DNA of 64,000 bases from Diphasiastrum complanatum (GCA_029204225.1 CM055097.1:45713038-45777037), one strand, 5' to 3'. Positions 21,553 through 33,401 are shown, counted from the first letter of the stretch. Notes: generated by a model not told the origin, from the sequence alone. Translations and numbers: made by a program.

Positions 21553-22464
21553 TATTAAATTATTCTCCTATTGACCAAATAATTGATCTTTAATCTTCAT
21601 CCACTTATTATTCAGTTCTGCAATCTCTTTGTGTTTCTACACAGTCTACAGAAATAATTGGGAATCGCTTACAAGTGGCTCCGACTATCGGACATCGTCG
21701 ACAATCTTTATCGGGCATTGCCCAACAATATATTTCAAAGGAAAGACAGTTCATTGTTCCACTTGAATTAAAGCTACAAACTTGCCCTAACCGTTTAGCA
21801 AGTAAATTTCCAGAAAGATCTAACTAGATGGATGCCAACTCATTATGGCTAACTGGTTATTGCGATCTACGACCTAATAGTTGTCCTACTGGACGTGCAT
21901 CAATTACTTAATATGAATAGCTGGTCATACTTCTATTATTTTAGTAGGTATTGTAGCAGCTCTCTCAAGCTTTCAAGCTTGAACACTCTTGAGAATTCTA
22001 GCTCAGTTCTTTAGAGTTCATTGAAACTTTTGCTATTAGCACTTACTGCTTATCAGCGTAAGTGCAATTTAGACGTAGTTTTAGCTACTCAGAGATAGCT
22101 TAGAGTATGTGGTTTCTATCCGCAATTGTCTTGTGCTCATCATCATCTGTTTTTATGCTGAACAATCTATTCCTTATTGGGTTCGATAATGATGTCAGAA
22201 TGTATGCATCTCTGTGATTATTTTGTGACTGATAATCTCTTATAGTCTTGTGTGCTAATTCAATACTTCAATGTTTGGCTACGTAATCACTATAGTGCTA
22301 GCAATTTTTGGTCACTATAAGATTGAACGTGACTTCTATCATTATGTTTTTGTTCAATATTGATAGGCATAGTCATGCATTAGAAAAGAAAGCTCTATTC
22401 CATTGTGTTCGATAAGTTGCCACAGTCTTCAACTTGTCATTATTGCATACATCTCTTTTCAACA
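21553..22464 (+). repeat. 5' LTR of element C
   Basis: It begins TATTAAATTATTC (the TG of the 3' copy, TGTTAAATTATTC, mutated to TA) and ends TTTCAACA. It matches 25695-25953 and 28200-28641. It is related to the LTRs at 14480 and 60052-61229, with which it shares the block TATTGTCTTGTGCTCA-like core and TTTGGCTAC..AATCA. Confidence 0.88.
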
Positions 22465-22478
22465 TGGTATTAGAGCTC
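22465..22478 (+). other. primer-binding site of element C
   Basis: TGGTATTAGAGCTC directly follows the LTR; one base differs from the standard TGGTATCAGAGC. Confidence 0.8.
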
Positions 22479-22522
22479 TAATACAAAGTATCAGAGCATA
22501 CCTTCATGATATCAAAACGGTT

Positions 22523-22698
22523 TGCCATACCAGAGCTCCAATACTTGATATCTTTAACGATATCAAATCGATATCATTAGATATTTTTCATATTATCATA
22601 TTCTTCTATCTGCCATACCAGAGCTCTGATACTTGATATCTTTAACGATATTAAGTCGATATCATTAGATATTTTTCATAGTATCATATTCTTCAATT
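22523..22698 (+). repeat. 88-bp tandem duplication in the leader of element C
   Basis: Copies start at 22523 and 22611 with TGCCATACCAGAGCTC and run through TTGATATCTTTAACGATAT, differing at a few bases. They lie between the primer-binding site and gag. Confidence 0.85.
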
Positions 22699-22791
22699 TG
22701 TGGTATCAAATTTCAGTATCAGATAATTGATTTCCGATTGTAGCGCAGCACGACATCACTCTTAACATCATCGACAAACTAACGTTCTAGA

Positions 22792-23600
22792 ATGGATTCT
22801 CAAAGTAAAGCTGGTCTTATTATAGACAAGCCAAATGGATCCAATTATTACTTGTGGAAATTTAAGAGGAAGACCTTGCTAATCGCCAATGAATTGTGGG
22901 ATGTTGTCACAAGTATCAAAGTGAAGCTTGAAGACGACACAACCGACTCAAAATGGAAGTCAAAAGATGGTAAGGCTTTCACACTTATTATTCTTAATAT
23001 ATCATACACTCAGATTGGCCACATATCTGAAGCTCACAGTTCGAAAGAAGTATGGGACATTCTAAGCTCACTATATGATGTGAGGGACGTAACTTCCAAG
23101 TTACATCTACGAAAAAAATTCTTTACTCACAAGATGTCTAATAGTGATTCACTTCATAATCATGTTAACCAGTTTAAGAATCTCTTGCAACAAATGGCTG
23201 TTGTTGGATCGATCATTGATGATCAAGACACAATCATGACATTGCTTTCAATCTTGCCCTCTACATATGAGAACTGGGTGATGATCATATCGACACACTC
23301 AGATTTAACTCTCAATAGAGTTATCACTATGTTGCTGCAAGAAGATAATCGAAGAAGTCAAAACACTTCGTCGACTTCATCATTTCATGCTTTATATGTC
23401 AACAAAGGCTCAAAACAATAGAAGCACAAAAGCTCTAAGTAGTCCGCATCAAATTAGAAACCGACACAAAGTCAAGAACAATTATTAAATCCATAATCGA
23501 AAAAGATGTTTTGTAAGTATTGTAAGCGCACTAATCATGAGATCTAGGATTGCATGTACTCAAATCAAAGAATGCCAACAAGCAACCAGATCAACAGACG
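22792..23600 (+). pseudogene. element C gag with degraded CCHC knuckle
   Basis: ATG 22792 starts MDSQSKAGLIIDKPNGSNY, then YLWKFKRKTLLI and the UBN2 core SKEVWDILSSLYDVRDV, KMSNSDSLHNHVNQFKNLLQ, TLLSILPSTYENW. The frame ends at a TAG (23419) after 209 codons. Downstream, MFCKYCKRTNHEI followed by a stop and DC marks the zinc knuckle near 23505-23550. A nearly identical gag fragment lies at 52835-53460. Confidence 0.85.
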
Positions 23601-23639
23601 AATGTAGTTACAACATCTCCCAATTTCGACATGTACGAA

Positions 23640-24858
23640 GGAGCATTTATGGTCAAAGTCCAGAAGACACTATTGGGTAATTCTTGTTTTCTGGATTCTA
23701 GAGCTACTCAAACATATGACTAGTCATCGTGAGCATTTTCACTCCTATATGCCTTACAGTACAAAGAAATACGTTCATCTTGCCGATAATAGTACTCACA
23801 CTATTGAAGGTGCTATAAGATTGAAATTCTAGCATGATCAATTCAAACTAATATCAAATGTTTTGTATGTACCTAAACTCTCCATGAATCTGTTATTAGT
23901 AAGTAGAATCACTAATTTAGGTCATAAGGTAGAGTTCGAGTCTGATCGATGCCAAATTATCGATAGGACAAGTAAGATCCTTGCACTCGGTAAGAGGCAT
24001 GGATACTTATATAGATTGGCACATTGTTATTCTGATACTAGTCAAGCCTTGAGAACTTCTGTTCTTTTCAATAAAGCATTACTATGGCATCATCGTTTAG
24101 GACACTTGAATCATACATCTATTTCATACATGTCTAAACAATCCCTAGCACTTGATCTCGACTATTTATCCAACAAAGTCTACCTCCCTATTTTTCATAG
24201 CTGCATCCTTGGAAAGCAAACTAGGATTACCTTTAGAATGAGTCATAGGCATGCAGCAAAATATTTGTTAGACACTGTTCATTCAGATATATGTGGTCCA
24301 ATGCAAACTCTATCATTGCTTGATGCAAAGTATTTTATTACCTTCGTTGACGAATATTCAAGAAGAACAGTGGTTTATTTCATTAAGTAGAAATCAGAGG
24401 CTTTCAAAATATTTCGACAATTCAAAGAGCATGCAGAAAATCAAACTGATAAAAGATTTGAAGCACTGACAATGGGAGAGAATATATCTCTACCGAATTC
24501 AAGGAGTATCGCCTTAGCAACGACATTGAGCAACAATACATTACCTCTTAATTGCCTCAATCGAATGGTCTTGTTCGGAGAAAGAATAGAACCTTAGTCG
24601 AATCGGCAAAGTGCATGCTAGCACATGCAACATTTCTGATGTCCTTTTGGACTGAAGCTGTTTCCACTGCAACTTCTATTCAGAACAGATGTCTTACTAA
24701 AGGTCTCTTAGAAAAAACACCATATGAAGGCTACAAACCTTCTTTATCGAACTTACGAGTTTTTGGATGTATCGCTTATGTGCAAATTTTGCATGATCTC
24801 GGGAAGAAGCTCGACTCCCAAAGTATCAAGTCTATTTTCATCAAATACACTATGACAC
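23640..24858 (+). pseudogene. element C protease and integrase, C-terminally deleted
   Basis: The protease block is frameshifted around 23690 (LDS then ATQ). The linker VLYVPKLSMNLLLVSRIT starts in 23863-24390. It is followed by LLWHHRLGHLNHTSISYM, HSCILGKQTRITF, VHSDICGPMQTLS and ITFVDEYSRR. A stop at 24388 and a frameshifted core follow. From 24552 the frame reads QSNGLVRRKNRTLVESAKCM and FWTEAVSTATSIQNR up to KSIFIKY. There it jumps directly into the RT YVDD region. Confidence 0.82.
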
Positions 24859-25694
24859 ATTGCTTTTCAACAATATTATCGATCAAATAAAAGAAGCCAA
24901 GATAATGCTATCTTCCGAATTCGACATGACCGATCTGGGCGAGGCTCATTGTTGTCTAGGTATTCAAATCCAAAGAGACAAAGCAGAAGTTGATCTACAT
25001 TACTCAACAAAGATACATTCACAATGTCTTAATCAGATATAATCTGATGAATTGCAAATTAGCTCTCTCATCAATGGAGCCAGGACTCAAGATGTTGAAG
25101 GACCAATGTCCCCGAACAATCAAAGAGAAGGAGTGGATGCATGAGTACTCTTATTATTCGAACATAGGATCTCTTATGTACGCGATGATCTTTTGCAGTC
25201 AGTTTCTTAAGTCAGTTTATGACCAATCTTGGTATTACACATTGGAAGCTTCTTATCAGAGTTTTGAGATATCTTCGAGCTACTATGGACTTTTGCATTT
25301 GTTATGGAGTAGTCGAAAACGACAAACTCAATATTCTCAGTGGTTATTCAGATGCAAGTTGTGCAGGAGATGTAGACACTCGTAAATCCACTTTCGAATT
25401 TACATTCTTCCTCAACAATGGTCCTATTTCAGATATCAATATGAATCGATATGCTCTGACAATTCTGTTTTGTGAAAATCAAAGTGCCATTACCTTATCA
25501 GCCAACCCTAGATTTTAAGTATCACTATGTTAGAAGCAAAGTTCCCAACAAAGAGGTTGACTTGCAATATTGTTGAACTCAAAATATGACAACGGATATT
25601 TTTACTAAACCATTAAGCTTGGATGCACACAGAAAGTTTTGTGCAGAACTAAGTTTGAAGGTCAAAGCATTCATGGATTTAGATTAAGGGGAAG
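24859..25694 (+). pseudogene. element C RT tail and RNase H
   Basis: The sequence re-enters RT just after the catalytic box: the trace TLLFNN at about 24863 corresponds to YVDDxLLFNN, but Y-V-D-D is gone. SSEFDMTDLGEAHCCLGIQI follows, then ITQQRYIHNVLIRYNLMNC, and RNase H GYSDASCAGDVDTRKSTFE (about 25339-25395) and SAITLSANPRF. The end near 25620 reads DIFTKPLSLDAHRKF. AAGGGGAAG at 25686-25694 is the polypurine tract. Several frameshifts are present. Confidence 0.82.
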
Positions 25695-25953
25695 TGTTAA
25701 ATTATTCTCCAATTGACCGAATAATCGATCTTTAATTTTCATCCACTAATTATCCAGTTTTGTAGTTCTCTTTGTGTTTCTACACAGTCTGCAGAAATAC
25801 TCGAGAATTGCTTACAAGTGGCTCCGACTATCGGACATCATCGACAATCTATATCGGGCATTGTCCGACAATCTCTTTCGAATGAAAGACAGTTCATTGT
25901 TCCACTTGAATTAAAGCTACAGACTTGCCCTAACCATTTAGCAAGTAAATTTT
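25695..25953 (+). repeat. 3' LTR of element C, first part
   Basis: TGTTAAATTATTC to AGCAAGTAAATTTT matches the first 260 bp of the 5' LTR, then the minus-strand element at 25954 interrupts it. Confidence 0.85.
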
Positions 25954-26490
25954 TGAGAATATGTCATATGCCAGATCTAAGAAAATAGCAATTACAATTG
26001 AAGTAAAGCTAAAAGCAAGAAGAGAACAAGATAATCAAGACAACATGTCCATAGAAAGCTAGAAACATGGAGATCATCATAGAATTACATTAATAATGGA
26101 AAGAAGAGTACAATCTATGAGCATGAGCATTGATTAGGGCACATGAGACCTAGCAATGAAGATCCCCATAGCTCACATTCACAAGGAAGAAGCAAGAAGC
26201 TCTCACTGGCAAATAAGCCAAAAGATTCACAAATTGATGTCTCTTGCCTAGTTATAGACAATGCTCTCACTTAACTTAACTTAACTATCTTGAGGGATAG
26301 TTAGCCCTTGTTAAGTATTATTCAAATTACATTTGGCCCTTGTTGGCCTATTATCCTTATTAGCTACTTTGGAGGGCAAAAAGAGGGATCCGACTTGTTC
26401 TTAAGGCTAATAGCTCCTTTTGGGCCTACAAAGCTTACATTGGATATTATCTTGCATGCATAAGCATGGATGTACTAAAAGTACATGACA
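25954..26490 (-). repeat. LTR of a minus-strand retroelement nested in element C
   Basis: On the minus strand it starts TGTCATGTACTTTTAGTACA at 26490, right after the purine tract AGGGGGAG (26498-26491), and ends ATATTCTCA at 25954: a 537-bp TG...CA block. ATTTT precedes it. The other LTR is absent, so the insertion is truncated at its 5' end. The opening bases contain a self-complementary 14-mer (TGTACTTTTAGTACA region). Confidence 0.65.
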
Positions 26491-26499
26491 CTCCCCCTA

Positions 26500-27610
26500 C
26501 GTAAACATTTTTGTCCTCAAAAATGAAGATGCTTGTCTGATCAACTTGATCACCTTCATGATTAAGGATGTGTCATCCAAAAATTATTGCTCCAAAGATG
26601 TCAAATTGAATCCATTTTGTTAGCTTCAGACTGTAATCCTTGTTTCCATGAAGGAAAAAATGATGATCGAAGAAGAGTTTGATGAAGCACCATATTGCTT
26701 GTTGGCAACCAATCTATATGGAATGGACAGAGTGTATCATGGCAATATCCTCTTTTGTCTGCTTCTCGATATCATAACAAATTGGATAATCTATCCAATT
26801 CCTTTAGGATCATATTTTGGCATTGCATCCAGCTGGGCTGACCTGAAGATTTTGTCATCTTTTTCAATAGTCACTTTCTTGTTCAATTCAAACGCTTCGA
26901 TGATGAGCCTTGCTTTTGAATTGTTAAGATCCCACATGAAGGAATTATTGTTACGATCAACTCCCAATATAAGAGCCAATATATTTGGATTGATCATCTT
27001 TGAAAATGAATGATATTTTGATTGAATGTTCATTTCTAGTAGTATTGAGTGAATGAGATGCTTGCAAAGAGTTACAATATCCCTTTCACTCAAAGTCTCT
27101 ATGAAAAATCTTTCGTAGATTACATCGTCATATTCAAAAATATGGATATCTCCAATATTTTGAACCACAAACTAGAAACTTTGATATAATGGATCTTGGA
27201 TTGTTTGTCCCATCTCATAGCTAGGACAATTTCCAGTTTTGTATATTACAAGTTTCAGCACATTCCGTGGTACACTCTATACTGAATGTGACATTCATAT
27301 AGATCAGTTGTATCCTTGTCTATTAATTCCATTTTGCAATAAGTCTTAGACAAGTCTTCAGGTTGAATGTGATTCAACAGTTCTTGTGATCTCAAGGAAG
27401 ACAGGGTCCTTGAGGGATTTGCCTCATTGACAACTTCATTGCCTAAACTGGCCTTTATATTGCTCAATTGACGATCAATATTGAAAACAAGAATATTGTC
27501 CTCATAATCCTCTACATTGTCTTTGCTAGCTCCAGCTGATGCATTGACATTATATTTGCAATTAAAATTTTCTTGTTCAATTTAAATTGGCAATTACATT
27601 TATGCTATTG
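26500..27610 (-). pseudogene. unrecognised coding relic of the minus-strand element
   Basis: Leftwards from about 27590, open stretches read NILVFNIDRQLSNIKASLGN to HIQYRVYHGMC (stop near 27255). They continue with QNIGDIHIFEYDDVIYERFF, MINPNILALILGVDRNNNSF and DAMPKYDPKGIG (27168-26791), then ICYDIEKQTKEDIAMIHSVH. Near the polypurine tract the frame ends FIFEDKNVYVGG. There is no protease, RT or integrase motif, although this is the space between gag and the 3' LTR. The product is not recognised. It may be an extra ORF of a non-autonomous LTR element; stops between blocks show decay. Confidence 0.45.
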
Positions 27611-27779
27611 ATCTTGTGTACACTCCATAGCATTGCATAAATGTCGATCGATCATTTCTTGTGAATTCAATGGAAAATCAAAAGTTGCTGACGAAGTCGG
27701 CTGGTCTATTTGCTGAACAAGCTTTCTCATTGTTGATAATTGCTCGATTGATAGTTTTTCCCAATTGAACCTTAGGCGC

Positions 27780-28199
27780 TTCATCCTAATCCTTCAGCTT
27801 TTGTAACTGCCCTATCATTTTGTTAATACTTAATATCCCATGTATCTCCAAAGTGCGCTCTAGTGGTGTGAAGTATTCTGTCGCAGCTTCACGTTGACCT
27901 TTGTTCAGTTCATATTCTATGGGTGAGCATGTGATCTTATATCAGATAATGACATTATCCAAGTCTCTTGATATATATTCTTAGATAAACAAGCTCTTAT
28001 CTCAGGCTTCAAGCCTAAAATAAAGTGCAATTTATCAAATTCCTCCACCGAATAACCATATTTGTCCATTATCTTATGGAAGTCATTGAAATAGCTCTCC
28101 ACTGTAGACATCTATTGGGTAGAATGCCATACTTGGCCATCTGTACATTCAAATTCTTTGATGCACTTTTGTACAAAGGTTGGCCATTTATCAGTAGGC
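27780..28199 (-). pseudogene. gag-like relic of the minus-strand element
   Basis: Leftwards: WPTFVQKCIKEFECTDGQ, then, after a stop, MSTVESYFNDFHKIMDKYGY and FDKLHFILGLKPEIRACLSK (28111-27917), then in another frame YELNKGQREAATEYFTPLER. A helix-rich block with a FVQK..EF start and GLKPEIR near its end resembles Ty3/gypsy-type retrotransposon gag. The left neighbour is the unrecognised relic; the right edge is cut where element C's LTR resumes. Frameshifts are present. Confidence 0.5.
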
Positions 28200-28641
28200 T
28201 ATTGCAATTTGCGACCTAATAGATGTCCTACTGGACATGCATCAATTGAGTTTTAGTTACTCAAAGATAGCTTAGAGTTCACGGTTTCTATCCGCAATTG
28301 TCTTGTGCTCATCATCATCTATTTTTATGTTGAATCAATCCATTCCTTATTGCATTTAGTATCATGTCAGAATGTATGCATCTCTGTGATTGTTTTGTAA
28401 CTGATAATCTCTTATAGTCTTGTCTACTGATTCAATACTTCATTGTTTGGCTACTTAATCACTGTAGTGCTAGCACTTTCAAAGTTGGTCACTATAAGAT
28501 TGAACGTGACTTCTGTCATTATGTTTTTGTTCAATATTGATAGGCATAGTCATGCATTAGGTAAGAACGCTCTATTCCATTGCGCTCAATAAGTTGCCAC
28601 AGTCTTTGACTTGTTGTTATTACATACACCTCTTTCCAACA
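28200..28641 (+). repeat. 3' LTR of element C, second part
   Basis: The LTR resumes at TATTGCAATTTGCGACCTAA and ends TTTCCAACA. Compared with the 5' LTR, a block of about 110-160 bp after CATCAATT is missing. Flanking base string CAAAA follows. Confidence 0.82.
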
Positions 28642-29290
28642 CAAAATTCTAAAGGAAGTTGGCAAGTGCACATGATGCTTGGAAGACTCTTCAAAAGGTA
28701 CATGAGTCTAAGTCTACCTCAAGGTTGTTGACCCTTAGAAGACAAATATTTCAAAGTTAGCAAAATGAAGATGAAACTGCTCATAGAGTCAAATCATTGA
28801 ATGGTGACTTACCATGCATTGATGAAGGATTAAGGATAATGAGCCTTGTTCAAGTTATTCTTAATGGTTTGTTGGAAACTCAAGCCAAGTGTTGAGGATT
28901 TGCAAGAGAGGCTAAGGAGCGCATGATTGCAAATGCTCAAGCAAGAAGTGTGGCAGTTCTACTCAAGGAGGAGGAGGAGAGGCTTTCTTCTCAAAAGGCA
29001 AGTACAAGGGCAAAGGTAAAGGTAAGGGATTCAAGAAAGGCACCATGAATCAGGTGCAAGGTGAGACATTTTTCTTTGGAGGTAAGAAGAAAGACAATTC
29101 TAAGTTATAGTGCTTCTATGATGGATTAAAATGTCACTGAGTCTAATGAATTTTTTAAGAAAGAAAAGAGCAAGGAGTTCAAAAGACAACCTTAATCTAA
29201 ATTAGGAAGAGCAAAATGATTTTGATTCTCTAGTAATTTCTTTTAGCTTGATGTCAGATGAGGGAGATATTGAACCTATTAGATTTCATC
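28642..29290 (+). pseudogene. gag relic, 3' part, after element C
   Basis: It continues the gag split at 21552: SAHDAWKTLQKVHESK, STSRLLTLRRQIFQ, then REAKERMIANAQARSVAVLL. A Gly/Lys-rich run (GKYKGKGKGKGFKKG) and CFYDGLKCH follow, the latter a degraded zinc knuckle whose second Cys is now Asp. The minus-strand gag at the right window edge has the same Lys/Gly run. Stops and frame changes are numerous. Confidence 0.65.
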
Positions 29291-30817
29291 CTTGAAATCA
29301 TTTTTAATGTGAAACCATTTTATGTATAGTCTGTAGTTTTGAAAATATTGAGACAGTTTTGAAGGTATTGAGACATCTATACAAATACACATTGTCGAAA
29401 TAGTTTAAAATTCAAGAGATTATCGAACAAAATTCGAATTGACCAAAAGTTGATAGATTCTCGAGGGTCCTAAACTCAACTAAAAATAGATTGAATAGTG
29501 GAGTCTTATCCGCTATATTTCGGGTTCAATCCCATAGCCCCACATGGCGCTTGTTGTGTGGATAACATCATATTCTCTTAGGGCTATGCCATAAAAAACT
29601 ATAAATAGATCAATTAGTTTCAGGTGAGAGATGCCATCATTAGTTAGAGAATAGCCCACATCTTGTGGATTACATTAAAACATTATTCAATATACAACAT
29701 CGTCAATCAAGGAAGCCTATATTACTTTTATTGGTAGTGCTTCAAGCAAAAAAAGATTAAAGTAGTGTGCATGTGCATAATGATGACAATAGATTGACGT
29801 CTAGCTATAAATATAAAAGATATTGAAAATATAAATAGGACATATAGTAAATTCAAGCACTATAAAATGAGAAATGTTTCTCAAACTTAACTAACAATTC
29901 CTTATTAGCTACCAAGTAACACATAGAATGGCCTCTCTCACCTATTAAAGGAGTATTAAGAAGAATAATGTGGCAAAGGCATTAAAACACATAGCATGTA
30001 TGCTTGCCTACTATATTATGATTTGTGCCTTCCATCTTCAAGTCATTTCATCAAAGCCTAAAATGTTGTTTTTGTAGATTGATTGCATACTATTTCAATG
30101 TTGACTTTGACTACAACATTGTTGTTAAAAAATAAAGCGCATTAAGAGATAACAAGGAAGAATATTCACTCTCATTTGTGGTTTTCTTTATCACCCCCCC
30201 ACCCCCCTCCCTCCTTCCCAAAGATGATCAAGAAAGTAGAATGATGAAAAGTTTTATATCAGAAGGTTGGTGGACACCATTTATAAATTGACTTACATAA
30301 GAGTATTGCGAACACTTTAAAAATATAAAGGTATAAAAATACTATGCAATGAGGAAATTAGTATATGATTGTCATAACTTAGAAAGCAATGTGATTACAT
30401 ATATTGTCTCTTTCTTTATCAACCCATTATAGAAATTTGATGGGACAAAGAACTGGTCCACATATTTCTAAAAATTTATATTTTACAAAAATAAAAGATG
30501 TCTTTTTATAGAAAGGAAAAGGCTATTTCTCTTACATAATCGACTAACTCTCAAAACTCACAATCACTCTCATTTGCAACCAAAACATAATGTAGTTGCA
30601 GTTTATAATGTTTAATATATCAATATCTAGATATTGCTACTAATCATTAGTGAACATACTACTTGTGGTACATTGGAGACCATCACATTGATACATACAT
30701 GAAGATATTATGATACTTTTGAAGCTACCTTGTCATGGTCTAGAATGTAAGCTCCATGATTAAACATTCAAAGCTTATATGGTGAATAATTTATTTGTTT
30801 TTACAAATATTATTGCT

Positions 30818-31052
30818 TTGAAATTTATTAGAATAGTTGCATTGCATATGATGTAGAAAGAGGATTGGAAATTTGAAAGTTAGAATACATAAATAAATTT
30901 TTCTTTCACAAATCATATTATTGTACAATTTCTTAGATTAGTTGCAATACATATAATACACAAAGAGGATAAGTATTATCTTGTTATTGTAAAATTTCTT
31001 AGATTAGTTGCAATACATATAATACACAAAGAGGATAAGCATTATCTTGTTA
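30818..31052. repeat. 66-bp direct repeats, two close copies and one older
   Basis: Copies 30921-30986 and 30987-31052 are nearly identical (TTGTA.AATTTCTTAGATTAG...AAGAGGATAAG). A diverged third copy lies at about 30818-30868 (TTTATTAGAATAGTTGCA...AAGAGGAT). Confidence 0.8.
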
Positions 31053-31429
31053 ACATGTCATTCTGTGCCTACACTAGAGCAACAACAAACTAGAGTTTCA
31101 ACAAAAGTTGTGGTCCAAAAGGTGCACTAGTTTGTTAGTGTTTATTTTTTTATATCATTATCGTGTAAACTTATTAAACTAGAATATTGCAAATTTTATA
31201 AAATTCCATATTTAAAAGTAGATGACTTCTTTTGTACTATCAACAATATTTTATGTTTAATGGGAATAGTTAGAGAGCAACCTTGGGCACTTTCACTCAA
31301 TAATGTAAGCTTCAAATTCAAAACTAATTTGATGTAGTAGGCTACAAACATATCATTCACTTGGTAGAAAATAGATATGAGATAAGCCCTTTAACTCATA
31401 TATGTTTGCATTGACAAAAAAACTAAACA

Positions 31430-31452
31430 TGTGTGTGTGTGTGTGTGTGTGG
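31430..31452. repeat. (GT)n microsatellite
   Basis: An uninterrupted GT run of about eleven units. Confidence 0.9.
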
Positions 31453-31987
31453 TAATATCAAGCCCACAAGTTTTGTCATTCACTTAAACCATTGCAATTG
31501 TGAATTGATGTGTTCAAATTTCACATATATTGATATGTACATCAAACTTAGTCCAAAAAAATCATAGTAATATTGCTATTATAAGAAAAGAAATGAAAAA
31601 AACTTTCATCCAAAAAAAATCTTAATCACTGGACCCTGAATCTAGAAACATTCGAGTTACATTGGTGTCCAATGTCAGTAGAATAGTTGATGTGACAAAG
31701 GAGAATATTTTTGGACATGCATTAGCTTGTCACCATGTCATCTAAAATAAATAAATGGACTACTCTCTCAACCATGTAAAGTAACTATTTACATTGCAAA
31801 AATTGTTTGTAGCAACCATATACAAGACAATCTATTAAAAAAGTATATGAATGAAAGATTGGATTGGTGTATATAGACAAAATGGTTGACATCTAATCTT
31901 GAAAGACATGTACACAAAATACATATATTTATATGCCAAAAATTGTTCACCGCTTATGAATTAAAATGATGAATCCATACAAGTGCT

Positions 31988-33115
31988 AGAGGGATATTCT
32001 CATTACCAAATGCATGTTGTAGGGGAGTTCTGTCCCGCCTCTACAACTAGCCCCTTCAAAGCCTCCAACTACTCAGGTCGTTTGAGTGATGTTTGAAGAT
32101 TCCTATCTAGTCAATGCTTTGGGCATTTAATATGCCCAATTCATTCATTCGAAAAGCTTTCTTCCATTCTCCACATTCAAACAGCGTCTTTAATTTGGCC
32201 CACAACTACAACTTAAAAATCTAGATCCAATCTCGTATACATGGTTATCTTGTTGCCATTCTATTGGTTTTCCACCTATGATAGCTCTGACCTTCGTTGA
32301 GTACTCTCATAAAGGTGGCTTGGGTTTCTGTCAACGATTCATAAGGGTAGAGTCCATGAGTGTAAAGTCAATTTTGTGGTTCCGAGGTGTCGTTTAGGGA
32401 AGCCAATACTGAGCATAGTCATGTCGAATATTCATGCATACTAATGAAGGTTGTCTCATAAATGTTATCTTCTTACATCATTAGGCACAACTTATGGTCA
32501 TCGAGGATCAGAGTAGTAGGTCCCGGGTCTCTTATTGGCATATACTCCCATTAAGTCATAGGGGTGTTTTTCGGATCGTAAGATGGTTCGTCAATTATGG
32601 TTCTAAGTCCAATAATGCGTTACTTCTATGGGAGATAAGTGACAAGTCACAACTTGAGTGGTTTTCAGCTCTTGAGGTTCGTATTCACTTGATAATGTGT
32701 TGATAAGTTTGAGTGCTCGGCTATTTTTCTTACAGTGCTCAAGGAGCCGACGCACCTTGTTCATTAGGTGTTCGAGTGCTCACCTCCCAAGGTCTGTATG
32801 TTTCAACAAATGGCCTGGGCGGGGTGCTCTAGACAATGTAGTGACAGATTAATATCAACCAAAGTTTCCGTTATATGATAGTGCTATAAAAAACCTTTAT
32901 CATGCAAGGACCAAGCATGCAAGTACAATCATTAACATTCTACCCCTCATCACCTAGTGAATCTCATACAAGTTTTAAGTGCATAGAATTATTGAGTAGT
33001 ATTGGTATTTTCCTTCTTCAATCAAAGTACACCTGTTAAAAGCGATGACAACTAGAGCCAGTACTAGACCAAGACTCGACCGTCTCTGGAAGTCATCGAG
33101 GTATGTTTTTCTTCA
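31988..33115 (+). other. LTR-like promoter region ending in a short gag-like start
   Basis: TGTTGTAGGGGAG at about 31988 opens a GC-richer block with repeated GAGTGCTC words (32711, 32770) and a TATA-like TATAAAAAACC near 32885. At about 33046 an ATG gives MTTRASTRPRLDRLWKSS, which resembles the opening of some Ty3/gypsy gag proteins, and then ...GAG|GTATGT. No second LTR or primer-binding site was found. It could be a 5' LTR and leader of a truncated gypsy element. Confidence 0.3.
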
Positions 33116-33278
33116 CTCTCGTTTTGACTCAGTGAATTGCCGTTTCTATGATTGAATGGTATGTGTGATGTTGAATATGCTCTTTACGGTGCTAACAATA
33201 TTTAAATAAATGTGGGTCGTTTGATTACTTAGTCATATAGGACCCTTTTTTGTTTTTCAAGGCCCCTTATGTAAAGCG

Positions 33279-33345
33279 CCCCCCCCCCCCCCCCCCTCCC
33301 CCCTTTTTCTTTTTTCTTCACCTTCTTCTCTTCCCTCTTCTCCTT
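33279..33345. repeat. poly-C tract grading into CT-rich sequence
   Basis: About 18 C residues, one T, more C, then T- and CT-rich DNA up to the 5' LTR of element D. Frames through it are low-complexity artefacts. Such tracts are often mis-sized in assemblies. Confidence 0.9.
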
Positions 33346-33401
33346 CACAGCCCTCATTCTGGCCTCTTCCTCTTCACCTCCCCTCTCGCATCTCCTGGCC
33401 A

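Larger units (their letters stand above)
21548..28646 (+). mobile_element. element C: Ty1/copia deletion derivative with an element nested in its 3' LTR
   Basis: The 912-bp 5' LTR (21553-22464), a primer-binding site and a gag-pol relic lead to a 3' LTR that starts at 25695, is split by a minus-strand element at 25954-28199, and ends at 28641. Target sequences CAAAC (21548-21552) and CAAAA (28642-28646) match at four of five bases. The coding part lacks everything from the integrase C-terminus to the RT YVDD box, and frameshifts and stops are frequent. It cannot have moved by itself in this form. Confidence 0.88.
29300..31985. other. AT-rich non-coding stretch
   Basis: No gene or long frame is supported. 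It holds the 66-bp repeats at 30818-31052, a (GT)n run at 31430-31452, and at about 29520 GGGTTCAATCCC, a B-box-like word with no clear A box. Confidence 0.45.
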
